DNA from: a bacterium
GTDB lineage: Bacteria > UBP6 > UBA1177
DNA: 59,865 bases
Assembly (NCBI GenBank): GCA_017963125.1
Contig: JAGCUA010000086.1
Span: 1-59,865 of the forward strand
Reading direction: 5' to 3'
Shown here one piece after another: positions 24,982 through 32,121 of the stretch. Positions within the stretch are counted from its first letter, which is position 1, and each line of letters begins with the position of its first letter. The notes beneath the pieces are model-generated. The model had not been told where the DNA came from and did no database searches. It saw only the letters and a list, made by a program, of their open reading frames with translations. The position numbers and the translations under genes are program-made.

Positions 24982-25074
24982 GACAATTCATCCTGTTTAT
25001 TGTTAGTCATACGTTTCTCAGTGGACAAAAAATGCCACTTTTCCATCTTTGCCAAACCAAAACTTTGATATTTT

Positions 25075-25098
25075 ATAGATTTGTTTTAAAAAATCTAT
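25075..25098. repeat. 8-bp inverted repeat upstream of the ORF6N gene
   Basis: ATAGATTT at 25075-25082 and AAATCTAT at 25091-25098, with an 8-base loop. It lies about 95 bases upstream of the minus-strand start and could be an operator or a terminator-like structure. Confidence 0.5.
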
Positions 25099-25135
25099 GA
25101 TAATTTTGAAAATCGATCCTCTGCCTTGTGATTTC

Positions 25136-25217
25136 TGTCGGAGCTTAAGTCTGCCCACCTGCAAAAATCAACCCCTTGCTTTGTGAGACATGGTGCTACT
25201 CAGTGCTTCTGACACCA
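25136..25217 (+). repeat. Intergenic cassette repeat, copy D
   Basis: GTCGGAGCTTAAGTCTGCCC, then ACCTGCAAAAATCAACCCC, CTTGCTTTGTGAGACATGG and TGCTACTCAGTGC. It is the most diverged full copy. On the minus strand the end reads GTC AGA AGC ACT GAG TAG (VRSTE and stop), again like a DUF1566 C terminus. Confidence 0.75.
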
Positions 25218-25286
25218 TGCTTTATCTCAAATTTTGATAATTTTAAGACTTATTCTTTGGAATTTTGATAATTGTAAAAATAAATC

Positions 25287-25314
25287 TTGATTTATTGACT
25301 AAAATATTTATTTT
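25287..25314 (+). promoter_or_regulatory. Cassette-type promoter/leader of the second ORF6N gene
   Basis: TTGATT at 25287-25292, 16 bases, TATTTT at 25309-25314, followed by the common leader CTTTGGAGTTTGAAATG. Confidence 0.55.
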
Positions 25315-25345
25315 ACTTCTCAATAATATTTCTTTGGAGTTTGAA

Positions 25346-25960
25346 ATGGAGAAGGAAATTCTGATCCGCAGCGAACAAGATTCGCAAGCAAATCAAAGCA
25401 GAGATCTGTTGCCTGTTCTATATTCACAGGTAGAAAAGAAGATCGTTATCGTCAGAAATATGCCTGTGATTTTGGATGCCGATGTCGCTGCACTGTATGG
25501 TGTCGAAACAAAGAGGGTAAACGAGGCCATAAAAAACAATCCCGACAAGTTCCCGGAAGATTATATGTTTGCGTTGACAAACGAAGATTTACAAGATTTG
25601 CGGTCGAAAATTTCGACCGCAAATGTGTCTTCTAAAAGCAGAAGCCTTCCGAAAGTATTTACTGAAAAAGGCTTGTATATGCTCGCAACGATACTTAAAA
25701 GTAAGCGTGCAACAAAGGTGACATTTGCAATTATCGAGACCTTTGCCAAGGTAAGAAATTTGAAACGCGAACTGGTCAGTTTTCACAAAGAAAAAGACAA
25801 GCAGAAACAAAACGACAAAATGCGGTGCTTTGGAGAAGTTCTTTCCGATATTGTTATGCCTGACTTGGAAACGTCGGAAACAGAATCTACTTTGGAACTG
25901 AATTTTATTATCGGAAAAATAAAGCACAGCGTTAAAAGAGTCAGAAAAAAGCAAAATTGA
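25346..25960 (+). CDS. ORF6N-domain protein
   Basis: A 204-residue protein with a typical ORF6N domain: VIVRNMPVILDADVAALYGV, NNPDKFPEDYMFALTNEDL and LPKVFTEKGLYMLATIL. After residue 125 it continues as a charged helical tail (NLKRELVSFHKEKDKQKQND) and ends with LNFIIGKIKHSVKRVRKKQN. It lacks the PLD-like C-terminal module of the other ORF6N protein. The domain is known from phage antirepressors and mobile islands; the role here is unknown. It shares its promoter and leader with the RhuM and DUF1016 genes. Confidence 0.85.
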   Translation: MEKEILIRSEQDSQANQSRDLLPVLYSQVEKKIVIVRNMPVILDADVAALYGVETKRVNEAIKNNPDKFPEDYMFALTNEDLQDLRSKISTANVSSKSRSLPKVFTEKGLYMLATILKSKRATKVTFAIIETFAKVRNLKRELVSFHKEKDKQKQNDKMRCFGEVLSDIVMPDLETSETESTLELNFIIGKIKHSVKRVRKKQN

Positions 25961-26002
25961 AAATCTCTTGAAAACTCAACCCCTTGTTTTGTGAAACTTG
26001 TT

Positions 26003-26080
26003 GGAGCTTAGGTCTGCTCGCCCGCAAAAATCAAGCCTTTGTTTTATGAAACCGTGCACTATTTAGCGTTTCGGACACAA
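26003..26080 (+). repeat. Intergenic cassette repeat, copy E
   Basis: GGAGCTTAGGTCTGCTCGCC, AATCAAGCCTTTGTTTTATG, ACCGTGCACTATTTAGCG. The right part is the actual 3' end of the minus-strand DUF1566 gene (stop at 26059-26061), showing the origin of the repeat. A partial duplicate of the middle block (AACCCCTTGTTTTGTGAAAC) precedes it at about 25977. Confidence 0.8.
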
Positions 26081-26541
26081 CGGACGGAAGCTAACCCCTC
26101 CTTAAGTTCTCCGTAAATATAAGCGTCATCGAAATCTACGCGCCACGCTGTGTTTTCAAGAGCTGATGACGACCAAAACCAACCTTTATCTCCAAATTTG
26201 CTATGATTGCTTTTTGTGCAACCGCTGCATTTCTCGGCGTTCCAGTCTTCCGTGTATGTAAGTTGGTTAACTTCTTCACTAATCGGACAAGCACCCTGAT
26301 ATTCTGAATCCGGGCATTTTACAACAAGTGTTCTCAATTCATCTATTGTGGGTAATTTCCAATCGTCTTTGTCCTTTTCTTTAAGGTCTTCACAATATTT
26401 TTTTGCGTCTTCCCAAGACATTTCATTTTCAGCTTTTTCAGACCATTCGAGCTCCGGCAAATCTCCGGGAACTGCTTTTCCGTCTCCGCATGAGACAAAA
26501 ATGAACACCACAAACATTGTTAAAATAGAAAATCTTTTCAT
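26059..26541 (-). CDS. DUF1566 lipoprotein
   Basis: A 160-residue lipoprotein with the signal MKRFSILTMFVVFIFVSCGDG, lipidated at the Cys of VSC. The DUF1566 domain follows, with MSWEDAKKYCEDL, DWKLPTIDELRTLV, GWFWSSSALENTAWRVDF and the terminal ASVRCVRNAK. The function of the domain is unknown; it is abundant in some Gram-negative genomes as a surface module. ATG 26541 is placed by GGAGG; the open frame extends 18 codons upstream without a ribosome site. Its 3' end is embedded in repeat copy E. Confidence 0.88.
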   Translation of the reverse strand: MKRFSILTMFVVFIFVSCGDGKAVPGDLPELEWSEKAENEMSWEDAKKYCEDLKEKDKDDWKLPTIDELRTLVVKCPDSEYQGACPISEEVNQLTYTEDWNAEKCSGCTKSNHSKFGDKGWFWSSSALENTAWRVDFDDAYIYGELKEGLASVRCVRNAK

Positions 26542-26652
26542 TCTAAACCTCCGAAAGAGAAAAATTGTTGAAATTATTAAAAATCGAATTGTCAAAAAGC
26601 GGAATATTTTAGGAAAAGAGCAGATAAATGCAAGTTTTTGAAAATCCTGCGG

Positions 26653-27753
26653 TTATCTTTCATAAACTTTTGAAATTTCTGAATAAAATTCGGATATTGT
26701 TCCTTCTTCGATCCTTTTGCGCGCTTCGGCAACCAAATCAAGGTAGAAGTGAAGGTTGTGGATCGAATTGAGGATCGGGGAAAGGTATTCGCCCGCTTTG
26801 TAGAGGTGTCGCAGGTATGCGCGGCTGAAATTGCGGCATGTATAGCAGCTGCATTTTTCGTCGACCGGTCTCGTGTCGCGCTCAAATTCGGCGCGCTTGA
26901 TGTTCATTGTGCCGTTACGCGTGAAAAGCTGACCGTTTCTTGCGTTACGCGTGGGCATTACGCAGTCAAACATGTCAACGCCTTCCAAAATCCCTTTGAT
27001 TATGTCTCTCGGAGTGCCGACACCCATGAGGTATCGCGGTTTGTCAGCCGGAAGAAGGTGCGGGATCTCTTCAAGAGTTTTATACATATCCTCTTTTTCT
27101 TCTCCGACGCTTAAGCCCCCGATCGAAAAACCGTCAAAAGGCATAGCCGTCATTTCTTCAAGGTGTTTGATTCTTAGTTCGATGTCGGTCCCGCCCTGCG
27201 TTATTCCGAAAAGGGCGTTGTCACTTTTTCTTGCTTCAAGGCATCTTGCAGCCCAGCGGGTCGTGCGTTCCATCGAATCGATCATGTATTCGCGAGAGCA
27301 GGGAAGAGCGGGACATTCGTCAAAAGCCATCATTATATCGCTCCCCAGAGCTTCCTGGATCTCGATCGAAATTTCGGGTGAAATGAAGCGTTTTGAGCCG
27401 TCGAGATGGCTGCTGAAATAAACTCCTTCCTCCTTTATTTTTCGAAGAGGACCTAAGCTGAAGACCTGAAATCCGCCGCTGTCGGTAAGTATCGGATGGT
27501 TCCACTTCATCATGTTGTGGAGAGAGCCGAAAGTCTCTTTTATGAGCTGGTGACCCGGGCGCAGAAAAAGGTGGTATGTGTTGCCGAGAATTATCTGCGC
27601 ACCCAAATTTTCAAGCTGTTCGGGAAGGACCGCCTTGACCGTTCCCTGAGTTCCTACAGGCATGAAGATCGGAGTCTGGATCTCGCCGTGCGGAGTCGTT
27701 ATCACGCCGCGCCGCGCTTTGCCGCACTCTTTTAAAACTTTGAATGAAATCAT
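26653..27753 (-). CDS. tgt: Queuine tRNA-ribosyltransferase
   Basis: Exchanges guanine 34 for a queuine precursor in tRNAs with GUN anticodons. It has 366 residues, the usual length. LTDSGGFQVFSLG holds the catalytic pocket Asp, MAFDECPALPCSREY the substrate loop, GGLSVGEEKEDM and YLMGVGTPRDIIKGI the barrel core, FDCVMPTRNARNGQLF the catalytic nucleophile Asp, and CSCYTCRNFSRAYLRHL the zinc site. The start ATG 27753 overlaps the yggS stop (ATGA). Last gene of a three-gene operon. Confidence 0.96.
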   Translation of the reverse strand: MISFKVLKECGKARRGVITTPHGEIQTPIFMPVGTQGTVKAVLPEQLENLGAQIILGNTYHLFLRPGHQLIKETFGSLHNMMKWNHPILTDSGGFQVFSLGPLRKIKEEGVYFSSHLDGSKRFISPEISIEIQEALGSDIMMAFDECPALPCSREYMIDSMERTTRWAARCLEARKSDNALFGITQGGTDIELRIKHLEEMTAMPFDGFSIGGLSVGEEKEDMYKTLEEIPHLLPADKPRYLMGVGTPRDIIKGILEGVDMFDCVMPTRNARNGQLFTRNGTMNIKRAEFERDTRPVDEKCSCYTCRNFSRAYLRHLYKAGEYLSPILNSIHNLHFYLDLVAEARKRIEEGTISEFYSEISKVYER

Positions 27754-28460
27754 TGTGTTACCTTCTTTTCCCTTGCTCCGAAAAGTATCGTGCCGAGTCT
27801 CACGATCGTTGCACCTTCTTCGATCGCGACATCGAAATCTTCCGACATTCCCATTGAAAGTTCCTTGAAAACTTCGGGATCGGCACCGCATTTATCTATT
27901 ACGGCAGCTCTTAAATCGAAAAGTTTTCTGTGGAAAGGACGGAGTTTCTCAGCTTCGATAAATGGCGGAATACTCATGAGTCCGCAGACTTTTATGTGTT
28001 TCAACTCTTTGATTTTGTTGTATAATTCGCAAACTTCGTCCGGATCGCAGCCCCCTTTCTGAGGCTCTCTTCCGACATTTACCTGAAGCAGGATCCGGAC
28101 CTGCGGAATTTCTTTTTTCACGGCCTGTTTTTCGATTTCTTCGGCAAGCTCGAACGAATCGACCGTGTGGATCATAAACGCTTTGTCAACGATGTATTTC
28201 ACCTTGTTTTTCTGCAAGTGACCGATGAAGTGCCATATCAGACCGTGGTCTTTAAGCTGCTCGAATTTATCGACAAATTCCTGCACATAGTTTTCTCCGA
28301 ACTCGCGAAGACCGACTCTGTGGAAAGCGATTATGTCTTCGACTGGTTTTGTTTTGGATACCGCTACAAGTCTCACTTCGCGGCTGTCTCTTCCTGCGAT
28401 TTCGGCGGCTGCATGGATCGTCGCATAGACTTTTTTAACGAGTTCTATCTTTTCTTCCAT
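27750..28460 (-). CDS. YggS-family PLP homeostasis protein
   Basis: A 236-residue protein of the PLPBP/YggS family, a PLP-binding alanine-racemase-like barrel that maintains vitamin B6 balance. LVAVSKTKPVEDI contains the PLP Lys, GENYVQEFVDKFE, WHFIGHLQKNKVKYI, VNVGREPQKGGC, and LSMGMSEDFDVAIEEGATIV with RLGTILFG complete the signature. ATG 28460 begins 2 bases after the upstream stop with GGGAG as ribosome site; a second ATG at 28481 lies inside the upstream gene. Confidence 0.95.
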   Translation of the reverse strand: MEEKIELVKKVYATIHAAAEIAGRDSREVRLVAVSKTKPVEDIIAFHRVGLREFGENYVQEFVDKFEQLKDHGLIWHFIGHLQKNKVKYIVDKAFMIHTVDSFELAEEIEKQAVKKEIPQVRILLQVNVGREPQKGGCDPDEVCELYNKIKELKHIKVCGLMSIPPFIEAEKLRPFHRKLFDLRAAVIDKCGADPEVFKELSMGMSEDFDVAIEEGATIVRLGTILFGAREKKVTQ

Positions 28461-28462
28461 AA

Positions 28463-29029
28463 CTATTCTCCCTTTTTCCATGCAAGAACGAAGCGTTCCT
28501 GCTCGTCTGTTTCAGGCGATCTGAGCCCGAGATAAGCGGGATCGACACCGATCTGGCGCAGAGTGAAAATTTCATCGAGAACGGTGCTTCTGGTCGCGAT
28601 CCCGTGGCGCATCATCCAGCAGCCGACGACCGTTGCAGTTCTGCCGATCCCGCCCCAGCAGTGTATGTAAATCGGTATTTTTTTTGCATGGAGCATATCG
28701 ATTTCATCAAGGATCTTCTTCATCAGTTCAATGCTCGGAACGTTTTTGTCCGGTATCGAAAAACGCCTGATCGCGCCGCCTTCGATCTCTTCTTCGCCGC
28801 TGTTTTTGAGGAAAAGTCTGAAAAAATCCCAGTAATTTTCGTTGTATTTCGCGTCTCGAGCCACCATTTCACCTTCTTCCTGAAGGTTGATGAAAGCGCG
28901 TATCCCGGTATCGAAAAGGGAACGGACACGGAGTTTTGCGTTGAAATCTTCGGAACTTCCCGGGAACGGACCAGCCATGATCTCTCCGGGAATCACCCAG
29001 TAACTGTTTTTTATCACTTTTGATGCCAT
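28463..29029 (-). CDS. Dual-specificity/tyrosine phosphatase-like protein
   Basis: A 188-residue cysteine phosphatase. YIHCWGGIGRTATVVGCWM is the P-loop HCxxGxGRT with the nucleophile Cys, and the preceding FSIPDKNVPS supplies the general-acid Asp. The N-terminal SYWVIPGEIMAGPFPGS is typical of the subgroup found in bacteria. Substrate unknown. First gene of the operon with yggS and tgt. ATG 29029 follows GAGG. Confidence 0.87.
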   Translation of the reverse strand: MASKVIKNSYWVIPGEIMAGPFPGSSEDFNAKLRVRSLFDTGIRAFINLQEEGEMVARDAKYNENYWDFFRLFLKNSGEEEIEGGAIRRFSIPDKNVPSIELMKKILDEIDMLHAKKIPIYIHCWGGIGRTATVVGCWMMRHGIATRSTVLDEIFTLRQIGVDPAYLGLRSPETDEQERFVLAWKKGE

Positions 29030-29100
29030 AAAAACCTCGCTGTTGCAAAAACCTGAAAACCAAAGCCTTATACTGAAAAGAAGGAGAAAAAACAAATTTC

Positions 29101-29227
29101 AACGTTAGGTCGTTACGGTGTCACGTCGTTACGCTGTTGGCCGCCTTTCGAAATATCGAAAATTCGACATCTCGATATTTCGACACAAAATCAGGCGGCG
29201 TAGACAAGAACATCGTCGCCGCCGCCG
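29101..29227. repeat. GC-capped inverted-repeat element in a divergent intergenic region
   Basis: GCCGCCT (29140-29146) and AGGCGGC (29193-29199) enclose a perfect 12-bp inverted repeat, TCGAAATATCGA (29148-29159) and TCGATATTTCGA (29172-29183). Direct repeats of CGTTACG lie to the left and a second GGCGGCG...CGCCGCC pair to the right. Similar GC-capped elements occur at 39994-40101 and 48154-48218. Confidence 0.65.
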
Positions 29228-29232
29228 TCCTC

Positions 29233-29260
29233 TTGTTTTTTTCTTGCTCCTGCTTATAAT
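29233..29260 (+). promoter_or_regulatory. Promoter of the first LamG lipoprotein
   Basis: TTGTTT at 29233-29238, 16 bases, consensus TATAAT at 29255-29260; the start codon follows at 29295 after AAGGAGG. Confidence 0.7.
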
Positions 29261-29294
29261 CCTGCCACTTGAAGTTTTTTTAAAGGAGGCTGTT

Positions 29295-30353
29295 ATGCGA
29301 TTCTTCAAGGTTGCTGCTCTTGTTTGGGCGTTCTTTTTTGTAATTGCCTGTGATGACGGGGTAAAAATGTTCGTTGCTGTTGATGCAACCGATGACGACA
29401 CTTCAGAGACCACAGATGATTCGGATCCAACGGTTACAGAACCGACAACTGATCCTACGGCGGAACCGACGGCTGAGCCTACAACTGAACCGACCGAGCC
29501 GACGACGGAGCCTACAACTGAGCCGACAGAGCCTACGACAGAGCCTACAACTGAACCGACCGAGCCGACGACGGAGCCTACGACCGAACCTACAACGGAG
29601 CCGACAGAACCAACGACAGAACCGACAACTGAACCGACAAGTGATCCTACGACTGAACCGGCATACTGCTCGGCGGTTTTCAACGGAAGCACTTCCAAAG
29701 TCGAAGTCGCCCACAATGATGCTCTGAATCTTAATTCAGATTCGTGGACGATCGAAGCATGGATCAAGCAGACAGTGGAAGATGTCACTGACGAAGTTCC
29801 TATTGTTGCTAAAAAAGGGAGCGGAAATCAGGTCAATTACACTTATATGCTTTCACATTACTACTACAAAGCAGGCGGCTGGGGAAGTAACGCGTCAACC
29901 GCAATGAAAGGCAGTGCGTATTATACGGTAATGATGGCAAGTGAGATTTCGGCAGAAGCTACTGGGCTTGCCAATTCGGGAGAGTGGACCCATGTCGCTC
30001 TTGTTCAGAACATGGCCTCGTCGTTTATGAAAAAGCCTCAGGTTACTCTTTACATTAACGGGAAAAAAGCGAAGTCTGCAGAGAGCAACGTAACTTCTAA
30101 TGTGGCGCCTTCGATTGCGACATCGACGGAAGTCCTTCTTATCGGTTCGACCGGATCTAAAGCATTCAACGGCCTTATTGATTCGGTAAGGATTTCAAAT
30201 ACTGCAAAATACACAAATCAGTTTACACCAGACAAACTTTCGGCTGACAGCGATACGATCGCTTTGTGGGATTTTAACGGCAGCACGAATGATACCATCG
30301 GTGGCTTTAACGGCATTCCAACCGATATAACTTATTCTGAAGACTGCAAATAG
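29295..30353 (+). CDS. LamG-domain lipoprotein with TEPT stalk (paralogue 1)
   Basis: The 352-residue lipoprotein starts with MRFFKVAALVWAFFFVIACDDG (lipobox VIAC). Residues about 35-120 are a Pro/Thr/Glu stalk of TEPT units. The rest is a laminin-G/concanavalin-like domain: YCSAVFNGSTSKVEVAHNDA, SWTIEAWIKQ, GEWTHVALVQNM, VTLYINGKK, FNGLIDSVRISNTAKY, TIALWDFNGS, ending TYSEDCK. The first and last Cys of this domain probably pair. It should display a carbohydrate- or protein-binding module on a stalk at the outer membrane. Two close paralogues follow, with different stalks. Confidence 0.88.
   Translation: MRFFKVAALVWAFFFVIACDDGVKMFVAVDATDDDTSETTDDSDPTVTEPTTDPTAEPTAEPTTEPTEPTTEPTTEPTEPTTEPTTEPTEPTTEPTTEPTTEPTEPTTEPTTEPTSDPTTEPAYCSAVFNGSTSKVEVAHNDALNLNSDSWTIEAWIKQTVEDVTDEVPIVAKKGSGNQVNYTYMLSHYYYKAGGWGSNASTAMKGSAYYTVMMASEISAEATGLANSGEWTHVALVQNMASSFMKKPQVTLYINGKKAKSAESNVTSNVAPSIATSTEVLLIGSTGSKAFNGLIDSVRISNTAKYTNQFTPDKLSADSDTIALWDFNGSTNDTIGGFNGIPTDITYSEDCK
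29434..29660 (+). repeat. TEPT-coding tandem repeat
   Basis: Short in-frame repeats of the form ACNGANCCNACN encode the Pro-Thr-Glu stalk. The bases vary at third positions but not the encoded motif, so the stalk is selected at protein level and can vary in length by slippage or recombination. Confidence 0.85.
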
Positions 30354-30385
30354 CCCTTTAAATCTCAGCAAAACAACTCAAATTT

Positions 30386-30413
30386 TTGTAAAATTTCAAA
30401 ATAAGCGTATAAT
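30386..30413 (+). promoter_or_regulatory. Promoter of the second LamG lipoprotein
   Basis: TTGTAA at 30386-30391, 16 bases, consensus TATAAT at 30408-30413. The bases after it (TATAATAATGCGTTT) recur at 32084 before the third paralogue. Confidence 0.75.
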
Positions 30414-30448
30414 AATGCGTTTATGAGTTTTTTTATTAGGAGGCAGAT

Positions 30449-32011
30449 ATGAAATTTTTTAAAGTTTCAGTTCTTGTTTGTTTGTTCTTTTTCATGATTG
30501 CTTGTGAAGAGGGGGCAACAAGGTTTATTCCGGTCGATGAAACCGATGACGGCTCTTCCGAGATAACCGACGATTCAGATTCAACTGATCCTGCAAACCC
30601 GACAACTGAGCCGACAGATGAACCGACGACGGAGCCAACAACTGAACCGACGACGGAGCCAACAACTGAACCGACGACTGAGCCGACAACTGAACCGACG
30701 ACTGAGCCGACAGATGAACCGACGACTGAACCGACGGAACAGGGCGGCGGTGCTAAGGAGGCGTGCTACAACATTTATGACTGTTACAGCAAGTGTCAGG
30801 ACAACAGTTGTGCTCAAGCATGTTACAACAACGGTGAACCTGAAGGTCAGTCAATATTCATGGAAATGTACAACTGCTGGATGACGAATTGTAAGAATGC
30901 CCAGACAAGTACAGATTTCTCGAATTGTGTTGCTGACAATTGCTATAGTGAAACAGCCGCATGCGGTATTTTAGGCGATGATCCGACCGATCCGACCGAT
31001 CCGACCGATCCTACAGACCCGACTGGACTTACAGACGAGGAAAAATGTGATGCTGCAGGCGGAAGCTGGGAGGTAATGACAAGCAAATGTTATAAAACTG
31101 TTTCATGCGACGCAAAACCGGCAAATTCCGAATGGAACGGTGATTCGAGCTATTCAGTAGAGTACGATGTTGATGCGGAAGCGTGGAATCCCGGTCCTGC
31201 TTATGCAACGAACTTCGGTGACGGCGATCCTGAGCCGTGCCAGTTCAAATGCAAGGCAGATTACACATATACAGGTGCCGAATGCAAAAAGAAGTCACAA
31301 TGTTCGGCGGTTTTTGACGGATCAAGTTCGAAAATTGCAGTGCAACACAACGATCTTCTGAACCTTGACTCCGAGACTTGGACTATCGAAGCATGGATCA
31401 AGCAGGGTGACGATGATGTGGCGAATTACGCTATTCATCCGATACTCCGCAAGGGAGGAACATCTTCCGATGCGGCTTATTACATCAGCGGTTTCTACAC
31501 GCTGAACAACGGTGCCGGTTACGGCCTGAGTTCATATCAGCAGTACACATACTCGCAGGGATACGGTCCGCAGGCACAGACGAAAACTGCTGAATTGAAA
31601 AAGAACATGTCAAATGTTCCCTATTCCGCTGAATGGACTCATATCGCCATGGTTCAGCATAAGGAACAGCAGAACTGGTGGTCAACTTACAAACTGCTTG
31701 TTTTTGTAAACGGCGAACAGATTTCCTCACAGGATTACGAAAACACTTACGCGGTGCCTACAACCAAAACTGTTGCCGAGGCGCTTTATATCGGTGTAAA
31801 TCTCTCGACCGGCAAGCATTTTAAAGGTCTCATTGATTCGATCAAAATTTCAAGTGTGGACAAATACTCAGAAAATTTCACTCCCGGAAAATTCCTGCCT
31901 GACGATGATACAATTGCTTTCTGGGATTTCAACGGCAGCACGGAGGAATCCAAAAACAATATGACAATCACTTCGGCAGAAAATATAACTTATTCCGACG
32001 ACTGCCTGTAA
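30449..32011 (+). CDS. LamG-domain lipoprotein with TEPT stalk (paralogue 2)
   Basis: A 520-residue lipoprotein: MKFFKVSVLVCLFFFMIACEEG with lipobox MIAC. A TEPT stalk covers about residues 50-95. Next comes a Cys-rich insert (CYNIYDCYSKCQDNSCAQAC, about residues 105-175), a short TDP repeat, and a second Cys-containing segment with WEVMTSKCYKTVSCDAKP. The C-terminal LamG-like domain has CSAVFDGSSSKIAVQHND, TWTIEAWIKQ, EWTHIAMVQH, FKGLIDSIKISSVDKYS and ends TYSDDCL. Compared with paralogue 1 it has gained the Cys-rich middle. It was probably made by tandem duplication. Confidence 0.88.
   Translation: MKFFKVSVLVCLFFFMIACEEGATRFIPVDETDDGSSEITDDSDSTDPANPTTEPTDEPTTEPTTEPTTEPTTEPTTEPTTEPTTEPTDEPTTEPTEQGGGAKEACYNIYDCYSKCQDNSCAQACYNNGEPEGQSIFMEMYNCWMTNCKNAQTSTDFSNCVADNCYSETAACGILGDDPTDPTDPTDPTDPTGLTDEEKCDAAGGSWEVMTSKCYKTVSCDAKPANSEWNGDSSYSVEYDVDAEAWNPGPAYATNFGDGDPEPCQFKCKADYTYTGAECKKKSQCSAVFDGSSSKIAVQHNDLLNLDSETWTIEAWIKQGDDDVANYAIHPILRKGGTSSDAAYYISGFYTLNNGAGYGLSSYQQYTYSQGYGPQAQTKTAELKKNMSNVPYSAEWTHIAMVQHKEQQNWWSTYKLLVFVNGEQISSQDYENTYAVPTTKTVAEALYIGVNLSTGKHFKGLIDSIKISSVDKYSENFTPGKFLPDDDTIAFWDFNGSTEESKNNMTITSAENITYSDDCL
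30601..30741 (+). repeat. TEPT/TDEPT-coding tandem repeat
   Basis: Repeats of ACAACTGAACCGACGACGGA and close variants encode the stalk of paralogue 2. DNA identity between units is higher than in paralogue 1, suggesting more recent expansion. Confidence 0.85.
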
Positions 32012-32083
32012 AAGTTTCCATACCTCTCTTTTTTCCCTAAAAATTCAGTGAAAATAAAAACTACACAAATTTTTGTACGATCC

Positions 32084-32089
32084 TATAAT
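32084..32089 (+). promoter_or_regulatory. -10 element of the third LamG lipoprotein
   Basis: Consensus TATAAT followed by AATGCGTTT, copied from the promoter of paralogue 2. The -35 at the expected place (CTACAC, 32061-32066) is poor, so expression may be weaker or need an activator. Confidence 0.5.
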
Positions 32090-32121
32090 AATGCGTTTGC
32101 AGTTTTTTTGTGGAGGCAAAA

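Noticed and set aside
21499..26080. Integron with attC sites
   Set aside because: The repeats sit after genes as attC sites would, but I could not find the RYYYAAC / GTTRRRY core pair in any copy, one of the regulator genes is inverted, and no integrase is visible. The structure is better explained by DUF1566 gene ends.
29129..29788. Minus-strand frame coding Gly-Ser-Val-Val repeats (and similar Arg-rich frames opposite the other stalks)
   Set aside because: They are antisense shadows of the TEPT and TNPDDP repeats; they have no ribosome site and lie wholly inside the lipoprotein genes.
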